A stretch of DNA of 64,000 nucleotides from positions 1 through 64,000 of the forward strand of contig JABFSH010000008.1 in NCBI GenBank assembly GCA_013140705.1. The letters are read 5' to 3'. How positions within the stretch are numbered: position 1 is the stretch's first letter; each line of letters starts with the position of its first letter. Positions 1-7,873 of the stretch are shown piece after piece. The notes under the pieces were generated by a model that made no database searches, was not told the DNA's origin, and saw only the letters and a program-made list of their open reading frames with translations. This stretch comes from Methylococcaceae bacterium. Lineage in GTDB: Bacteria; Pseudomonadota; Gammaproteobacteria; Methylococcales; Methylomonadaceae. Both the position numbers and the translations under genes were made by a program.

Positions 1-58
1 CCAGTGCAACCTTGGCTTTTTGCGCTCCCGTGAACATCTTCCGTTTGCTTTCACTCAT
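1..58 (-). CDS. IS3-family transposase OrfA, N-terminal fragment
   Basis: The reverse strand from 58 translates as MSESKRKMFTGAQKAKVAL and then leaves the window. This is the typical opening of IS3-family OrfA proteins, helix-turn-helix DNA-binding subunits that join OrfB by programmed frameshifting to make the active transposase. Only 19 codons are visible, so whether the element is intact cannot be judged. Confidence 0.6.
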   Translation of the reverse strand, partial: MSESKRKMFTGAQKAKVAL

Positions 59-125
59 TTTCCTGCCCCCTCATGTCACAACAGGGTATAGCTTAAACTA
101 CTGTCCGGATTTCGGGGTCCACTTT
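1..125 (-). mobile_element. End of an IS3-family insertion sequence (partial)
   Basis: The reverse strand carries the start of an IS3-type OrfA (1-58). It is followed outward by a short leader, and a probable terminal inverted repeat lies near 103-121, reading TGGACCCCGAAATCCGGAC on the minus strand. The rest of the element is outside the window to the left. The exact outer boundary is not fixed, because the other end and any target duplication are not visible. The element lies directly against a truncated hsdM gene, so its insertion, or a rearrangement it caused, probably removed the hsdM start. Confidence 0.65.
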
Positions 126-249
126 AGGTCGCAGCAAAAACCTTCCGCTGGCAATAGACTGACTCAGCAAACTCCTCCCCCTGGCAAGGGGCGACTGCAT
201 GGATGCAGGAGGGAGAACAACGCCTGGAGCAGTTGTCGAGAGGTCGGGA

Positions 250-1667
250 GGTGGTATATTTCGCCACTATCGCTATGGTATGCCGCAAATGCCGGCGATG
301 TGGCGGAATTTGAAAAACAAATGCGCCGCAAAGTCCATTACGTGATTGAGCCTCAGCATCTGTGGAGCAGCATTGCCGAACTGGCCAGAACCCAAAATGG
401 AGAATTGCTGCACACCCTGGAAAAGGGTTTTAAGTACATTGAAAACCAAAGTTTTGATAGCACCTTTCAGGGGCTGTTTTCGGAGATTAACCTCAACTCT
501 GAAAAGCTGGGCAAAAGTTACACGGACCGTAATGCCAAGCTGTGCACCATTATCAGTAAAATCGCCGCGGGCATTGCTCAATTTTCCACCGATAGCGATA
601 TTTTGGGCGATGCCTATGAATACCTGATCGGCCAGTTTGCCGCCGGTTCAGGAAAAAAAGCCGGTGAGTTTTATACGCCGCAACAGATTTCCGACATTCT
701 GTCCGCTATCGTCGCCCTGGATAGCCAGGAACCTGCTACAGGCAAAAAGAAGAAGCTGGATAAGGTGCTGGATTTTGCCTGTGGCTCCGGCTCGTTGTTA
801 CTCAATGTTCGCAAGCAACTGGGCCAGCATGGTATCGGCAAGATTTACGGCCAGGAATCCAATATCACGACCTACAACCTGGCACGCATGAATATGCTGT
901 TGCACGGCGTGAAGGATTCGGAATTTGAAATTCATCACGGCGATACCTTGTTGAACGATTGGGCTATTTTGAAGGAAATGAACCCAGCCAAAAAACTGTT
1001 GTTTGATGCTGTGGTGGCGAATGCACCGTTTAGTCTGCGCTGGGAACCCAACGACACATTAGCCGAAGACTTTCGCTTCAAAAGCTATGGACTCGCTCCG
1101 AAATCTGCCGCCGACTTTGCCTTTTTACTGCACGGTTTTCACTTTCTCAGCGACCAAGGCACGATGGCGATTATCTTACCGCATGGGGTGCTGTTCCGTG
1201 GCGGCGCCGAAGAGCGTATCCGCACCAAGCTGTTGAAAGACGGCCATATCGATACCGTGATTGGTCTGCCCGCTAATTTGTTTTTCTCGACCGGTATTCC
1301 GGTGTGCATACTGGTATTGAAGAAGTGCAAGAAGCCGGACGATGTCCTGTTCATCAACGCAAGTGAACACTTCGAAAAAGGCAAACGCCAGAACCGCTTG
1401 CTGCCTGAGCATATTGACAAGATTGTCGATACTTACCAATACCGCAAAGAAGAGGAGCGTTATTCTCGCCGGGTTGTGATGGCCGAGATCGAGCAAAATG
1501 ATTTTAACCTGAATATTTCGCGCTATATCAGTACTGCGAAAGCGGAAGAGCAAATTGACTTGCAGGCAGTCAACGCCGAGTTGGTGAATTTAGAGGAAAG
1601 CATTGTCACAAGCACTGACAGGCATAACCAGTTTCTCATGGAGCTGGGGTTGCCGCCTTTGCCTTGA
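250..1667 (+). pseudogene. hsdM: Type I restriction-modification methyltransferase HsdM, N-terminus missing
   Basis: From about 255 the frame matches type I N6-adenine methyltransferase subunits: the linker EFEKQMRRKVHYVIEP, the SAM motif DFACGSGSLLL, and a typical C-terminus ending GLPPLP. An open frame continues upstream to position 12, but that part runs through IS3 sequence and unrelated DNA, so it is not HsdM. About 60-100 residues of the normal N-terminal helical domain (the AMNADDF-type region) are absent. The catalytic motif IV reads NAPF where the family normally has NPPF. No hsdS or hsdR follows. Internal translation from the ATG at 321 is possible. It is probably an inactive remnant left after IS insertion. 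HsdM identity is secure; loss of function is inferred. Confidence 0.8.
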
Positions 1668-1773
1668 GCCGGCTCTATTTTCTCCGTCAGTAAAATGGCG
1701 CTGTATAACGAGGCGCTGCACCGGACGGTAATTTCACAGCGCTCAATTACTGCCGGTGAGCTGTTGCGTTGAA

Positions 1774-1799
1774 CGATGGATTCGCTTCGCTCCCCATCG
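1774..1799. repeat. Short inverted repeat in the hsdM-baeS spacer
   Basis: CGATGG and CCATCG arms enclose a 14-base loop rich in TTCGCTTCGC. The 331-base spacer 1668-1998 has no convincing gene. This palindrome resembles the small dispersed repeats found between genes in many proteobacteria, but I cannot show other copies here. Confidence 0.3.
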
Positions 1800-1898
1800 A
1801 CGAAATGCACGAAAGAAAGGTGATTTAATTAAATTGTTGGGCGACCTCCTGGGCTTAATGTAATCTCTTGTTGCTTTTATTTTGTACGATCACACCTG

Positions 1899-1923
1899 AA
1901 ATACCCGGCAGGCCGGTATTTTT
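1899..1923 (+). terminator. Probable intrinsic terminator upstream of baeS
   Basis: The arms AAATACCCGG and CCGGTATTT pair with one bulged C around the loop CAGG and are followed by T residues. It lies about 75 bases before the baeS start and could end transcripts coming from the hsdM side. No experimental support. Confidence 0.4.
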
Positions 1924-1998
1924 GCGATAGCGCTTCTATCTTCATAATTCTTGCACATTTTCTGATAACAATAGATCATCCGTTGCCGGAGTAGATCC

Positions 1999-3441
1999 AT
2001 GCATAAAACTATACGCGTCAAGTTATTTTTAACTTTTCTGGCGACAACACTTCTCGTTGTTTCAGGGATGTATGCCTTTATGCGTTGGTCTTTGGATAAA
2101 GGGTTTTCTGAATTTGTAGAGACTCGGCAGCAGGAACACGTGACCAACCTGATGGATGGGCTGACCGACTACTATGCAAACCACCAGAACTGGCGCACTC
2201 TGGCCGGTGATAAGCAAAAATGGATTGATTTATTGTGGCAGTCTAACCCCCATCGTCATCATCGACCACCCCCATGGTTAGAACAAGCTCGCAGGGAGTC
2301 CACGTTGCTTTGGCCACCGGCATTATCGAATCTACCTACCAATAAACGATTCATCCCGCTTGAAATGCGTGCGATGCTATTGAATGCTGACAAGTCGATT
2401 ATTTTCGGCCGACAAGAGGCCATGCAGCAGTTAACCTTGCAGCCTATTCATTATCAGGAAAAAATTGTCGGTTTTCTTGGACTCTTGCCCGGCAAAACAG
2501 TCAAGCGAGGCAGTGAAATACGGTTTATGGAACAGCAGACTGAAGCCTTTATCTGGATTGCCTTGCTTATGATTTTTATGTCTGCGGTCCTTGCCTGGTT
2601 ATTGGCTTATACTTTGGGACGACCGCTTAAGCGGATTACCTCAGCGGCAAAGGCACTGGCAGTGGGCCGTTATTCGATTCGTTTGCCTGTCGAATCTACG
2701 GATGAACTGGGTCAGTTGGCCCGTGATTTTAATGAAATGGCCGCCGCTCTGGAGCAGTCGGAACAAGCAAGGCGGCGCTGGATGGCGGATATTTCCCACG
2801 AACTGCGCACGCCTTTAGCCATATTGCGGGGTGAACTGGAAGCCTTGCAGGACGGCATTCGGCCCCTGACCACCGAGGCTATTGATTCATTGTTTGGTGA
2901 CGTCATGCGACTTAACCGTTTAACGGAAGATCTGTACCAGTTATCGCTGTCCGATCAAGGTGCGTTAAGTTATCGCAAAGACCACGTTGATCCGGTAGAG
3001 ATATTAAAAGAAGACCTGGCCGCACTAACACCGGAATTTCAAAACAAACAAATTACGATTAAATGGATTAATAATCTGCCTGACCCTATCCGTATTTATG
3101 GTGATCCAGATCGTTTGTCTCAGCTTTACCGAAACCTGCTTAACAATAGCGCCAACTATACCAACAGCATGGGTCAGTTAGCCATTACTCTATCTCGCGA
3201 GGCCGATAAACTGGTGCTCGACTTTTCCGATAGTGAACCGGGTGTACCCGAACACGAATTGCCTAAATTATTTGACCGCTTTTATCGGGTAGAAGGCTCA
3301 CGTAGTCGCCATCATGGCGGTGCCGGCCTCGGTTTGGCCCTATGCAGTAACATTGTCGAAGCGCATAATGCCACGATACAAGCACATGCCTCGCCACTAA
3401 AAGGGCTGACTATCCGCATAGAATTTCCGATTAGCGTATGA
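1999..3441 (+). CDS. baeS: BaeS-like envelope stress sensor histidine kinase
   Basis: This is an inner-membrane sensor kinase of 480 residues. It has an N-terminal membrane helix (about 8-28), a periplasmic domain, a second helix (about 180-203), a HAMP linker, a HisKA domain with phospho-acceptor His267 in DISHELRTPLA, and a C-terminal HATPase with the GAGLGLAL box. The stretch after the phospho-His (LRGELEALQDG, then DQGALSYRK) is very close to E. coli BaeS. In E. coli, BaeS senses envelope damage and phosphorylates BaeR to induce spy and efflux genes. The start is supported by GGAG 7 bases upstream. It overlaps the regulator gene by 4 bases, so the two are co-translated. Its own signal is unknown; the neighbouring copper enzyme operon makes metal or membrane stress a reasonable guess. 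Confidence 0.88.
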   Translation: MHKTIRVKLFLTFLATTLLVVSGMYAFMRWSLDKGFSEFVETRQQEHVTNLMDGLTDYYANHQNWRTLAGDKQKWIDLLWQSNPHRHHRPPPWLEQARRESTLLWPPALSNLPTNKRFIPLEMRAMLLNADKSIIFGRQEAMQQLTLQPIHYQEKIVGFLGLLPGKTVKRGSEIRFMEQQTEAFIWIALLMIFMSAVLAWLLAYTLGRPLKRITSAAKALAVGRYSIRLPVESTDELGQLARDFNEMAAALEQSEQARRRWMADISHELRTPLAILRGELEALQDGIRPLTTEAIDSLFGDVMRLNRLTEDLYQLSLSDQGALSYRKDHVDPVEILKEDLAALTPEFQNKQITIKWINNLPDPIRIYGDPDRLSQLYRNLLNNSANYTNSMGQLAITLSREADKLVLDFSDSEPGVPEHELPKLFDRFYRVEGSRSRHHGGAGLGLALCSNIVEAHNATIQAHASPLKGLTIRIEFPISV

Positions 3442-4124
3442 GCCATATCCTGATTGTAGAAGATGAGGTAAAACTGGCCCGCCTGCAAGTGGACTATCTA
3501 CAAAATGCCGGCTTTGACACACAGTGCTTAAATAATGGTTTGGAGGTGATTCCCTGGTTTAAAGCCAACCCTACGGATTTAATCGTACTCGATTTAATGT
3601 TGCCCGGTCGTGATGGCCTGGCTATTTGCCGTGAAATTCGCAGTTTCAGCACAGTTCCTATTATCATGGTAACGGCGCGTATCGAAGAAATTGATCGTTT
3701 GCTGGGCCTGGAACTGGGCGCCGACGATTATATCTGTAAACCTTTCAGTCTACGGGAAATGGTTGCTCGCGTTAAAGCCGTGCTACGCCGACAGCACGTA
3801 CCAACCACAGAGGTTTTCACCACATCTATAAAACTCGACCCTCACGGTTTTCGGGTGCTGGCTGAGGGACAGACGGTAGAATTAACCACTGTCGAATTTC
3901 AGCTGTTTCAGACTTTATTCCAGCAGCCTGGGCGTATTTTTTCCCGTTCAAAATTAATGGACCTGATTTATCAGGATCAACGAATTGTCTCTGACCGTAC
4001 CATTGACAGTCATATTAAAAAACTGAGAAAAAAATTGGCCGATGTAGTGCCCGATCAGGAGCTGATTCACTCGGTTTATGGAGCAGGCTATCGTTATGAC
4101 CCACAGGAAAAGCTTGTAGATTAA
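3438..4124 (+). CDS. baeR: BaeR-like OmpR-family response regulator
   Basis: This is a response regulator of 228 residues. The receiver domain has the acidic pair at Glu8-Asp9, the phospho-acceptor Asp52 in LIVLDLMLPG and the conserved Lys in CKPFS. A C-terminal winged helix ends in HSVYGAGYRYDP. The block IEEIDRLLGLELGADDYICKP matches E. coli BaeR. OmpR-family regulators bind pairs or trios of direct repeats spaced by one helical turn, and such repeats occur just downstream (4131-4163) ahead of a Spy-like gene. This suggests baeSR controls that gene, as in E. coli. Translationally coupled to baeS. Confidence 0.88.
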   Translation: MSHILIVEDEVKLARLQVDYLQNAGFDTQCLNNGLEVIPWFKANPTDLIVLDLMLPGRDGLAICREIRSFSTVPIIMVTARIEEIDRLLGLELGADDYICKPFSLREMVARVKAVLRRQHVPTTEVFTTSIKLDPHGFRVLAEGQTVELTTVEFQLFQTLFQQPGRIFSRSKLMDLIYQDQRIVSDRTIDSHIKKLRKKLADVVPDQELIHSVYGAGYRYDPQEKLVD

Positions 4125-4130
4125 AGTTCC

Positions 4131-4163
4131 ACATTGTTTGCACATTGTCTTCAAATTGTTTGC
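4131..4163 (+). promoter_or_regulatory. Three tandem 11-bp direct repeats, candidate BaeR-type operator
   Basis: The three consecutive units are ACATTGTTTGC, ACATTGTCTTC and AAATTGTTTGC, exactly 11 bases each with no gap. They lie in the 111-base spacer between the regulator gene and the Spy-like gene. Units spaced by about one helical turn are how OmpR-family regulators bind. That the neighbouring regulator is the binder is inference. Confidence 0.5.
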
Positions 4164-4188
4164 GCTATTCATCGTTAAAGTAAGCATC

Positions 4189-4211
4189 AAGAACCGGATT
4201 TTCCGGCTCTT
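4189..4211 (+). terminator. Hairpin between baeR and the spy-like gene
   Basis: AAGAACCGG and CCGGCTCTT pair with one mismatch around a 5-base T-rich loop and are followed by TAAT. It could be a weak terminator after baeR or a stem in the 5' leader of the downstream gene. The U-tract is poor, so the terminator call is tentative. Confidence 0.3.
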
Positions 4212-4235
4212 TAATCCAAATCAACGAGGTATCAA

Positions 4236-4583
4236 ATGAACAAGAAAATCATTACGTTTGCACTGGCTTTGGCGCTTCCCTTAACCGTCGCCGCCTTTCC
4301 AGGCGACAGAGGCGATTTCGAGGGGCATCATGCCCACAGAATAGAACATCTGACCAAAAGCCTGAATTTGAATCCAGAACAAAAAACTAAAGTGGAAGCG
4401 ATATTCAAGGAGCAAGGAGAAAAACTTAAAGTCATTCACGAAGCAACCCGAGCACGGCTACAGGAAGTTCTAACCAAGGAACAAATGACAAAAATGGATG
4501 ACATGAAAAAACAACGCCATGAAAAATGGCAAAAAAAGCATGAGGCATTAAAAGATCAAAAAGTGCCTGAACCAACGAAATAG
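4236..4583 (+). CDS. Spy/CpxP-family periplasmic protein
   Basis: This small exported protein of 115 residues has a signal peptide at about 1-20 (hydrophobic ITFALALALPLTVAA). Its mature part is highly charged and helical, with two LTxxQ-like motifs (LNLNPEQ near 43-49 and LTKEQM near 84-89) followed by a Lys/Glu-rich tail. Spy and CpxP are cradle-shaped periplasmic chaperones induced by envelope stress and, in E. coli, by copper. It lies directly downstream of baeSR on the same strand, which is the expected regulatory pairing. An ACGAGGT site precedes the ATG. The family call is good; a chaperone function is inferred. Confidence 0.75.
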   Translation: MNKKIITFALALALPLTVAAFPGDRGDFEGHHAHRIEHLTKSLNLNPEQKTKVEAIFKEQGEKLKVIHEATRARLQEVLTKEQMTKMDDMKKQRHEKWQKKHEALKDQKVPEPTK

Positions 4584-4730
4584 TTGCAACGCTTTTCATC
4601 TGGCCAGGGACGGCTCAGGCAGGTTAAGCATGAAAAACAATAATACTTACGGGTAATTTCCTGAGTAAAGGGCCTTGGACGAATCCGTCAATATGACTTT
4701 TGGGACAATGGTCCAACCTGTTAGATCCAT

Positions 4731-4753
4731 TAAAAATCTCGAAATTCATCGAG
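4731..4753 (-). terminator. Probable terminator of the pxmABC operon
   Basis: Read on the minus strand, CTCGA and TCGAG arms enclose a 6-base loop and are followed by ATTTTTA. It lies about 70 bases beyond the pxmC stop codon. The short stem keeps confidence moderate. The rest of 4584-4820 shows no gene. Confidence 0.45.
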
Positions 4754-4820
4754 TGGGTTTTGCTGTAACCATTCAAGTTCGGGGAAGATCCCGTTCACCG
4801 TTCTATGCATGCATCGCGCT

Positions 4821-5594
4821 TTAGATGTTATCTTCCAACTGATCCAGTAATTCAATCAGCCGGGTTACCCCCTGCAGCAAGATGCCACCGACACCTAACG
4901 CAAACCAGACACCGATGACGAACCCCCAATGGATGGGCGCGGCAAAAAACTCTTCTCTAAACCAGAAGGTATGACCCCACTCATTAAATCCGACACTGAC
5001 CAGAATCATGAAAGGTCCTACCACCGCCAGTGTCAACGGTAATGAAATACCCTTGGCATATAAGGGCAGTCTGGTTCTGGCATATAACCAGGCACAGCCC
5101 CCTAAAATGACATAAAGCGGAAAATTAAAATAAAATTCAATGATATGATTGGCGGTAAACGGTGTGTCACGGATAGCTACCTGATGCCAGGAGTTATCCT
5201 GTTCGGCGAAATAACTACCGGCCCAATAGACGGCAAAAGTGTAGATACTGATCCACATGGTGAGCGTAAAATAACGGCGAATTTCTTCCTTCGGCGCCAG
5301 ATTGTCCAGATTACGATCCCGGGTAAACCACAAATACCCCCACATACCGCTAGCGAATGCGGCAATAACCCATAATTCAATGTAAAACAGCCGCATCCAG
5401 TACTGTTCAAACGCGGGTGTCGTCGAATCCAGACCTGTTGACACAGCAAATGCCCCTTGATACAACCGTAGGCCCATATAAACAATCGTTAACAGCGCAA
5501 AGCCCTTGAGGTAACGGTATAAATCCTTTAAATACCAGGGTAGTTTGCTGTCCGATTCACCCTGTTCTATTAAATGTTCTGTTGTTGTAGCCAT
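4821..5594 (-). CDS. pxmC: Copper membrane monooxygenase subunit C (PxmC)
   Basis: This 257-residue membrane subunit of the particulate methane/ammonia monooxygenase superfamily has about six membrane segments. Known metal ligands are preserved. Asp133-x3-His137-x12-His150 matches the CuC site, and Asn204-x3-His208-x13-His222 matches the CuD ligands described for Methylococcus PmoC. All catalytic-site residues in this subunit are therefore present, which argues for an active enzyme. It is the last gene of the operon, where canonical pmo has C first; the A-B-C order identifies the Pxm type. AGAGGAAA precedes the start, 17 bases after pxmB ends. The substrate of Pxm is not settled; methane or a related small substrate is likely. 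Confidence 0.93.
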   Translation of the reverse strand: MATTTEHLIEQGESDSKLPWYLKDLYRYLKGFALLTIVYMGLRLYQGAFAVSTGLDSTTPAFEQYWMRLFYIELWVIAAFASGMWGYLWFTRDRNLDNLAPKEEIRRYFTLTMWISIYTFAVYWAGSYFAEQDNSWHQVAIRDTPFTANHIIEFYFNFPLYVILGGCAWLYARTRLPLYAKGISLPLTLAVVGPFMILVSVGFNEWGHTFWFREEFFAAPIHWGFVIGVWFALGVGGILLQGVTRLIELLDQLEDNI

Positions 5595-5611
5595 AGTGGT
5601 TTCCTCTGTTT

Positions 5612-6847
5612 TTAATTAAATTTTGGAATAATGGCAGCGCTTATACTGGAAATATAACGCTTGCCGGTATCGTCGGCCAGAAATAGCAGACCGCCCACCC
5701 GACTATCGGCGTCCCGAGTCAAGCCATCCAGTTTTTCGGTTTCCCAAAAGGCATCCTCAGCGGTTATCGTCATTGTCTTTTCTTCACCCGGTTTGATCGC
5801 TTCAATCGTCGACAAGCTTAAGCCTTCGACAGCCAGCACCGGTTCGGAATTTCCTGAATCAGGAAGTGGAAGGGCCTTGTTATAAAAGCCAACATTGGCG
5901 GTGGAAAATTCGACGATGTGAACGGGTTTTTCGCTGTTGTTGTTGATTTTTACCGTCAACGATAAGGCGCGCTTCGGTACGCTGTATTCAGCCTTTAACG
6001 TCTCAACATTGACTACGCCGGCATTGACTTCGGCTGGCAATGGCAAAATTTGATCCATTGAGGCTTGCAGAGGAATCGTATTGGGATATTGCCGGGTTGT
6101 CATTACATAACTGGCATACACCAACAGCGGCACACCGACCATCAGGGCTTTGGCAATTAAACGATCCTTGTGTGTGATGAGCTCATCATCCAGACCGGCT
6201 TGCAGCATTCGGTAGCGAGCAATAAACAAGGGACGTCGTACCCACCACAATAACCAGGCGGTTGCCAGTAGCCCCCAGAAGACATGCCAGAAAATGCCAT
6301 TGCTTAGGCCATAGGTTTCCATGTTGATGGTTTCGCCGTTAATGATTTTGACATCATTGGTAAAGTCGGCCGCATCGCCTTCGATATCCAGCCATATGCC
6401 CGGCCCCATGACCTGACCGGCATCTTTAAGATTGAAAAACGGATGAATGTGATAATGACCCGGCAATCGCCCCTTCAATACCACTTTAAAATCGTAATCG
6501 CCTCCCGGTTGCAAGGCGACCGAGTTCATGAAGGGTTTGCCATTCAAGTAACGTTCTGTGCGGATTAAAACCGGTCCCGGCGTTGATATATTCAAAAAAC
6601 TGGCTTCCGGTTTCGGGACACTGATGGGCCAGTCTTCTGCGACATGAAATTTACCGGTGACGCTGATCTCTTCATTGACATTAAATTTTTGCTTCGACCA
6701 CTGCACGTCATACCATTGAATCGTGCGCATTCTGATAAAGGGTTCCAAAGCCTTTTCGCCGTGTGCCATGACGGTTTGGCTATTCAGCGTGAGTAGTGAA
6801 AGCATTAAGCCCAAGGCGAGCAAGTACTTGTTGATTCGTGATTTCAT
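5612..6847 (-). CDS. pxmB: Copper membrane monooxygenase subunit B (PxmB)
   Basis: This is the periplasmic cupredoxin-type subunit, 411 residues. A signal peptide ends at VMA before His29, so the mature N-terminus would be His. His29, His133 and His135 (in GHYHIHP) match the CuB ligands His33, His137 and His139 of Methylococcus PmoB. His68 is kept but the partner His48 is Gln44, so the bis-His site of Methylococcus is not conserved, as in many other methanotrophs. Two membrane helices (about 180-200 and 230-250) separate two cupredoxin domains. I chose the ATG at 6847 because AGGTGG lies just upstream and the signal peptide begins there; an open frame extends further upstream into pxmA but is not needed. 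Confidence 0.93.
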   Translation of the reverse strand: MKSRINKYLLALGLMLSLLTLNSQTVMAHGEKALEPFIRMRTIQWYDVQWSKQKFNVNEEISVTGKFHVAEDWPISVPKPEASFLNISTPGPVLIRTERYLNGKPFMNSVALQPGGDYDFKVVLKGRLPGHYHIHPFFNLKDAGQVMGPGIWLDIEGDAADFTNDVKIINGETINMETYGLSNGIFWHVFWGLLATAWLLWWVRRPLFIARYRMLQAGLDDELITHKDRLIAKALMVGVPLLVYASYVMTTRQYPNTIPLQASMDQILPLPAEVNAGVVNVETLKAEYSVPKRALSLTVKINNNSEKPVHIVEFSTANVGFYNKALPLPDSGNSEPVLAVEGLSLSTIEAIKPGEEKTMTITAEDAFWETEKLDGLTRDADSRVGGLLFLADDTGKRYISSISAAIIPKFN

Positions 6848-6861
6848 AATCAGATCCACCT

Positions 6862-7614
6862 TCAGATTTTGGTCAAATAACGCACCGTTGCAAACCATTT
6901 GCCGATATACCACCACAAGGTGTACATCAAGGTACATAACAGCGCTGAGCAAAAGGCGGACAGCGGCGTCGCATATTGGCCATAGGTGCGCAAGGTACCG
7001 CGCTCAATTATGCGGAGATACTCCGGCATGCCGGTTCGTATGTACTCAAAACCCAACAAATCGGCGACGGTCATCTGGCCATTGCCATATTCAATCGGCA
7101 CATGAAACATACCGAAGATCGGCCAGTTGGCGGGATAAAATAACAACGCGAAAAGCGAGCCACCGAAAATGGCGGTGACCGTCAAACTGTTGCTTAACAT
7201 AAGAATGGCATCCAGAACCAGTGCACTGGGCAGCATCGTCGATGGCAACACCATGTTGATCGGAAAATAATTCCAGTAGTGATAAGCGAAAATTCGGGCA
7301 ATCCAGGTGCCTATCGATAAACAGGCAATACAAAGCGTTGCACCCAGCGGTAAACGAAATTTTTCCCACATCACCGCCTGGACGGCGGCCGGAAAGGTGA
7401 TACCCATCAGTGGCGTAATTAATGGCCACCACTGCCTGTCTTTCCAATCCACCCAAAAATCCCAGTCACCCACAGTTAACGCAAAATGAAGATGGAATGA
7501 TCCAATAAACAAAAAAAGCGCCAGTACCAGAATGAGATAATCGTAAGCTCTGGTAATTCGTGCCTTTTCTCCTGTGTACGGCCGAAAAGACCGACTAGAA
7601 AGATCGACTGACAT
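6862..7614 (-). CDS. pxmA: Copper membrane monooxygenase subunit A (PxmA)
   Basis: This is the first gene of the operon, 250 residues. It is an integral membrane subunit with about seven helices and PmoA-family blocks such as DWDFWVDWKDRQWWP, GVTF-like MGITFPAAVQAVMWEKFRLP and TLRTYGQ. The order A-B-C with A first, and sequence blocks that differ from canonical PmoA, point to the pxmABC lineage known from gammaproteobacterial methanotrophs. In Methylomonas denitrificans this operon has been reported to be induced under oxygen-limited, denitrifying growth. A divergent LysR regulator starts 259 bases upstream. Confidence 0.93.
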   Translation of the reverse strand: MSVDLSSRSFRPYTGEKARITRAYDYLILVLALFLFIGSFHLHFALTVGDWDFWVDWKDRQWWPLITPLMGITFPAAVQAVMWEKFRLPLGATLCIACLSIGTWIARIFAYHYWNYFPINMVLPSTMLPSALVLDAILMLSNSLTVTAIFGGSLFALLFYPANWPIFGMFHVPIEYGNGQMTVADLLGFEYIRTGMPEYLRIIERGTLRTYGQYATPLSAFCSALLCTLMYTLWWYIGKWFATVRYLTKI

Positions 7615-7777
7615 ACAAATAACTCCTAGAAAACATGGAATGACGTGAAGATATTCATCCCGGCAATAATCAGCGTGTCATTGAACTGATCGGTATTAAT
7701 GAGGGATGGGATATCTGCGAAATAACACGCTTGGTCATACAATAAGTGGAAAAGACGGCTTTGTTAAATGTATAAAA

Positions 7778-7806
7778 TTCATGTCACCATTGACACGATT
7801 CATGAA
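7778..7806. promoter_or_regulatory. Nested palindromes between pxmA and lysR, candidate operator
   Basis: In the 259-base divergent spacer (7615-7873), TGTCA-CCAT-TGACA (7782-7795) sits inside TTCATG-N17-CATGAA (7778-7806). LysR regulators usually bind imperfect dyads in the spacer shared with a divergent target gene. A TTGACA (7790-7795) inside the dyad could be a -35 element for lysR, which would give autoregulation, but I see no good -10. Function is inferred. Confidence 0.4.
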
Positions 7807-7873
7807 CACCTGAAACCTCTGCAAGGGGGCCTCATCATGTTAAGATGCTCCCCTATCAAGAAAATAATCGAAC

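Noticed and set aside
12-254. Upstream part of a long open frame continuing into hsdM
   Set aside because: It crosses the IS3 end in the opposite orientation and unrelated DNA, and its translation has no similarity to HsdM N-termini.
1523-1810. 95-residue reverse frame over the hsdM end
   Set aside because: It overlaps hsdM antisense, has no ribosome site and no recognisable domain.
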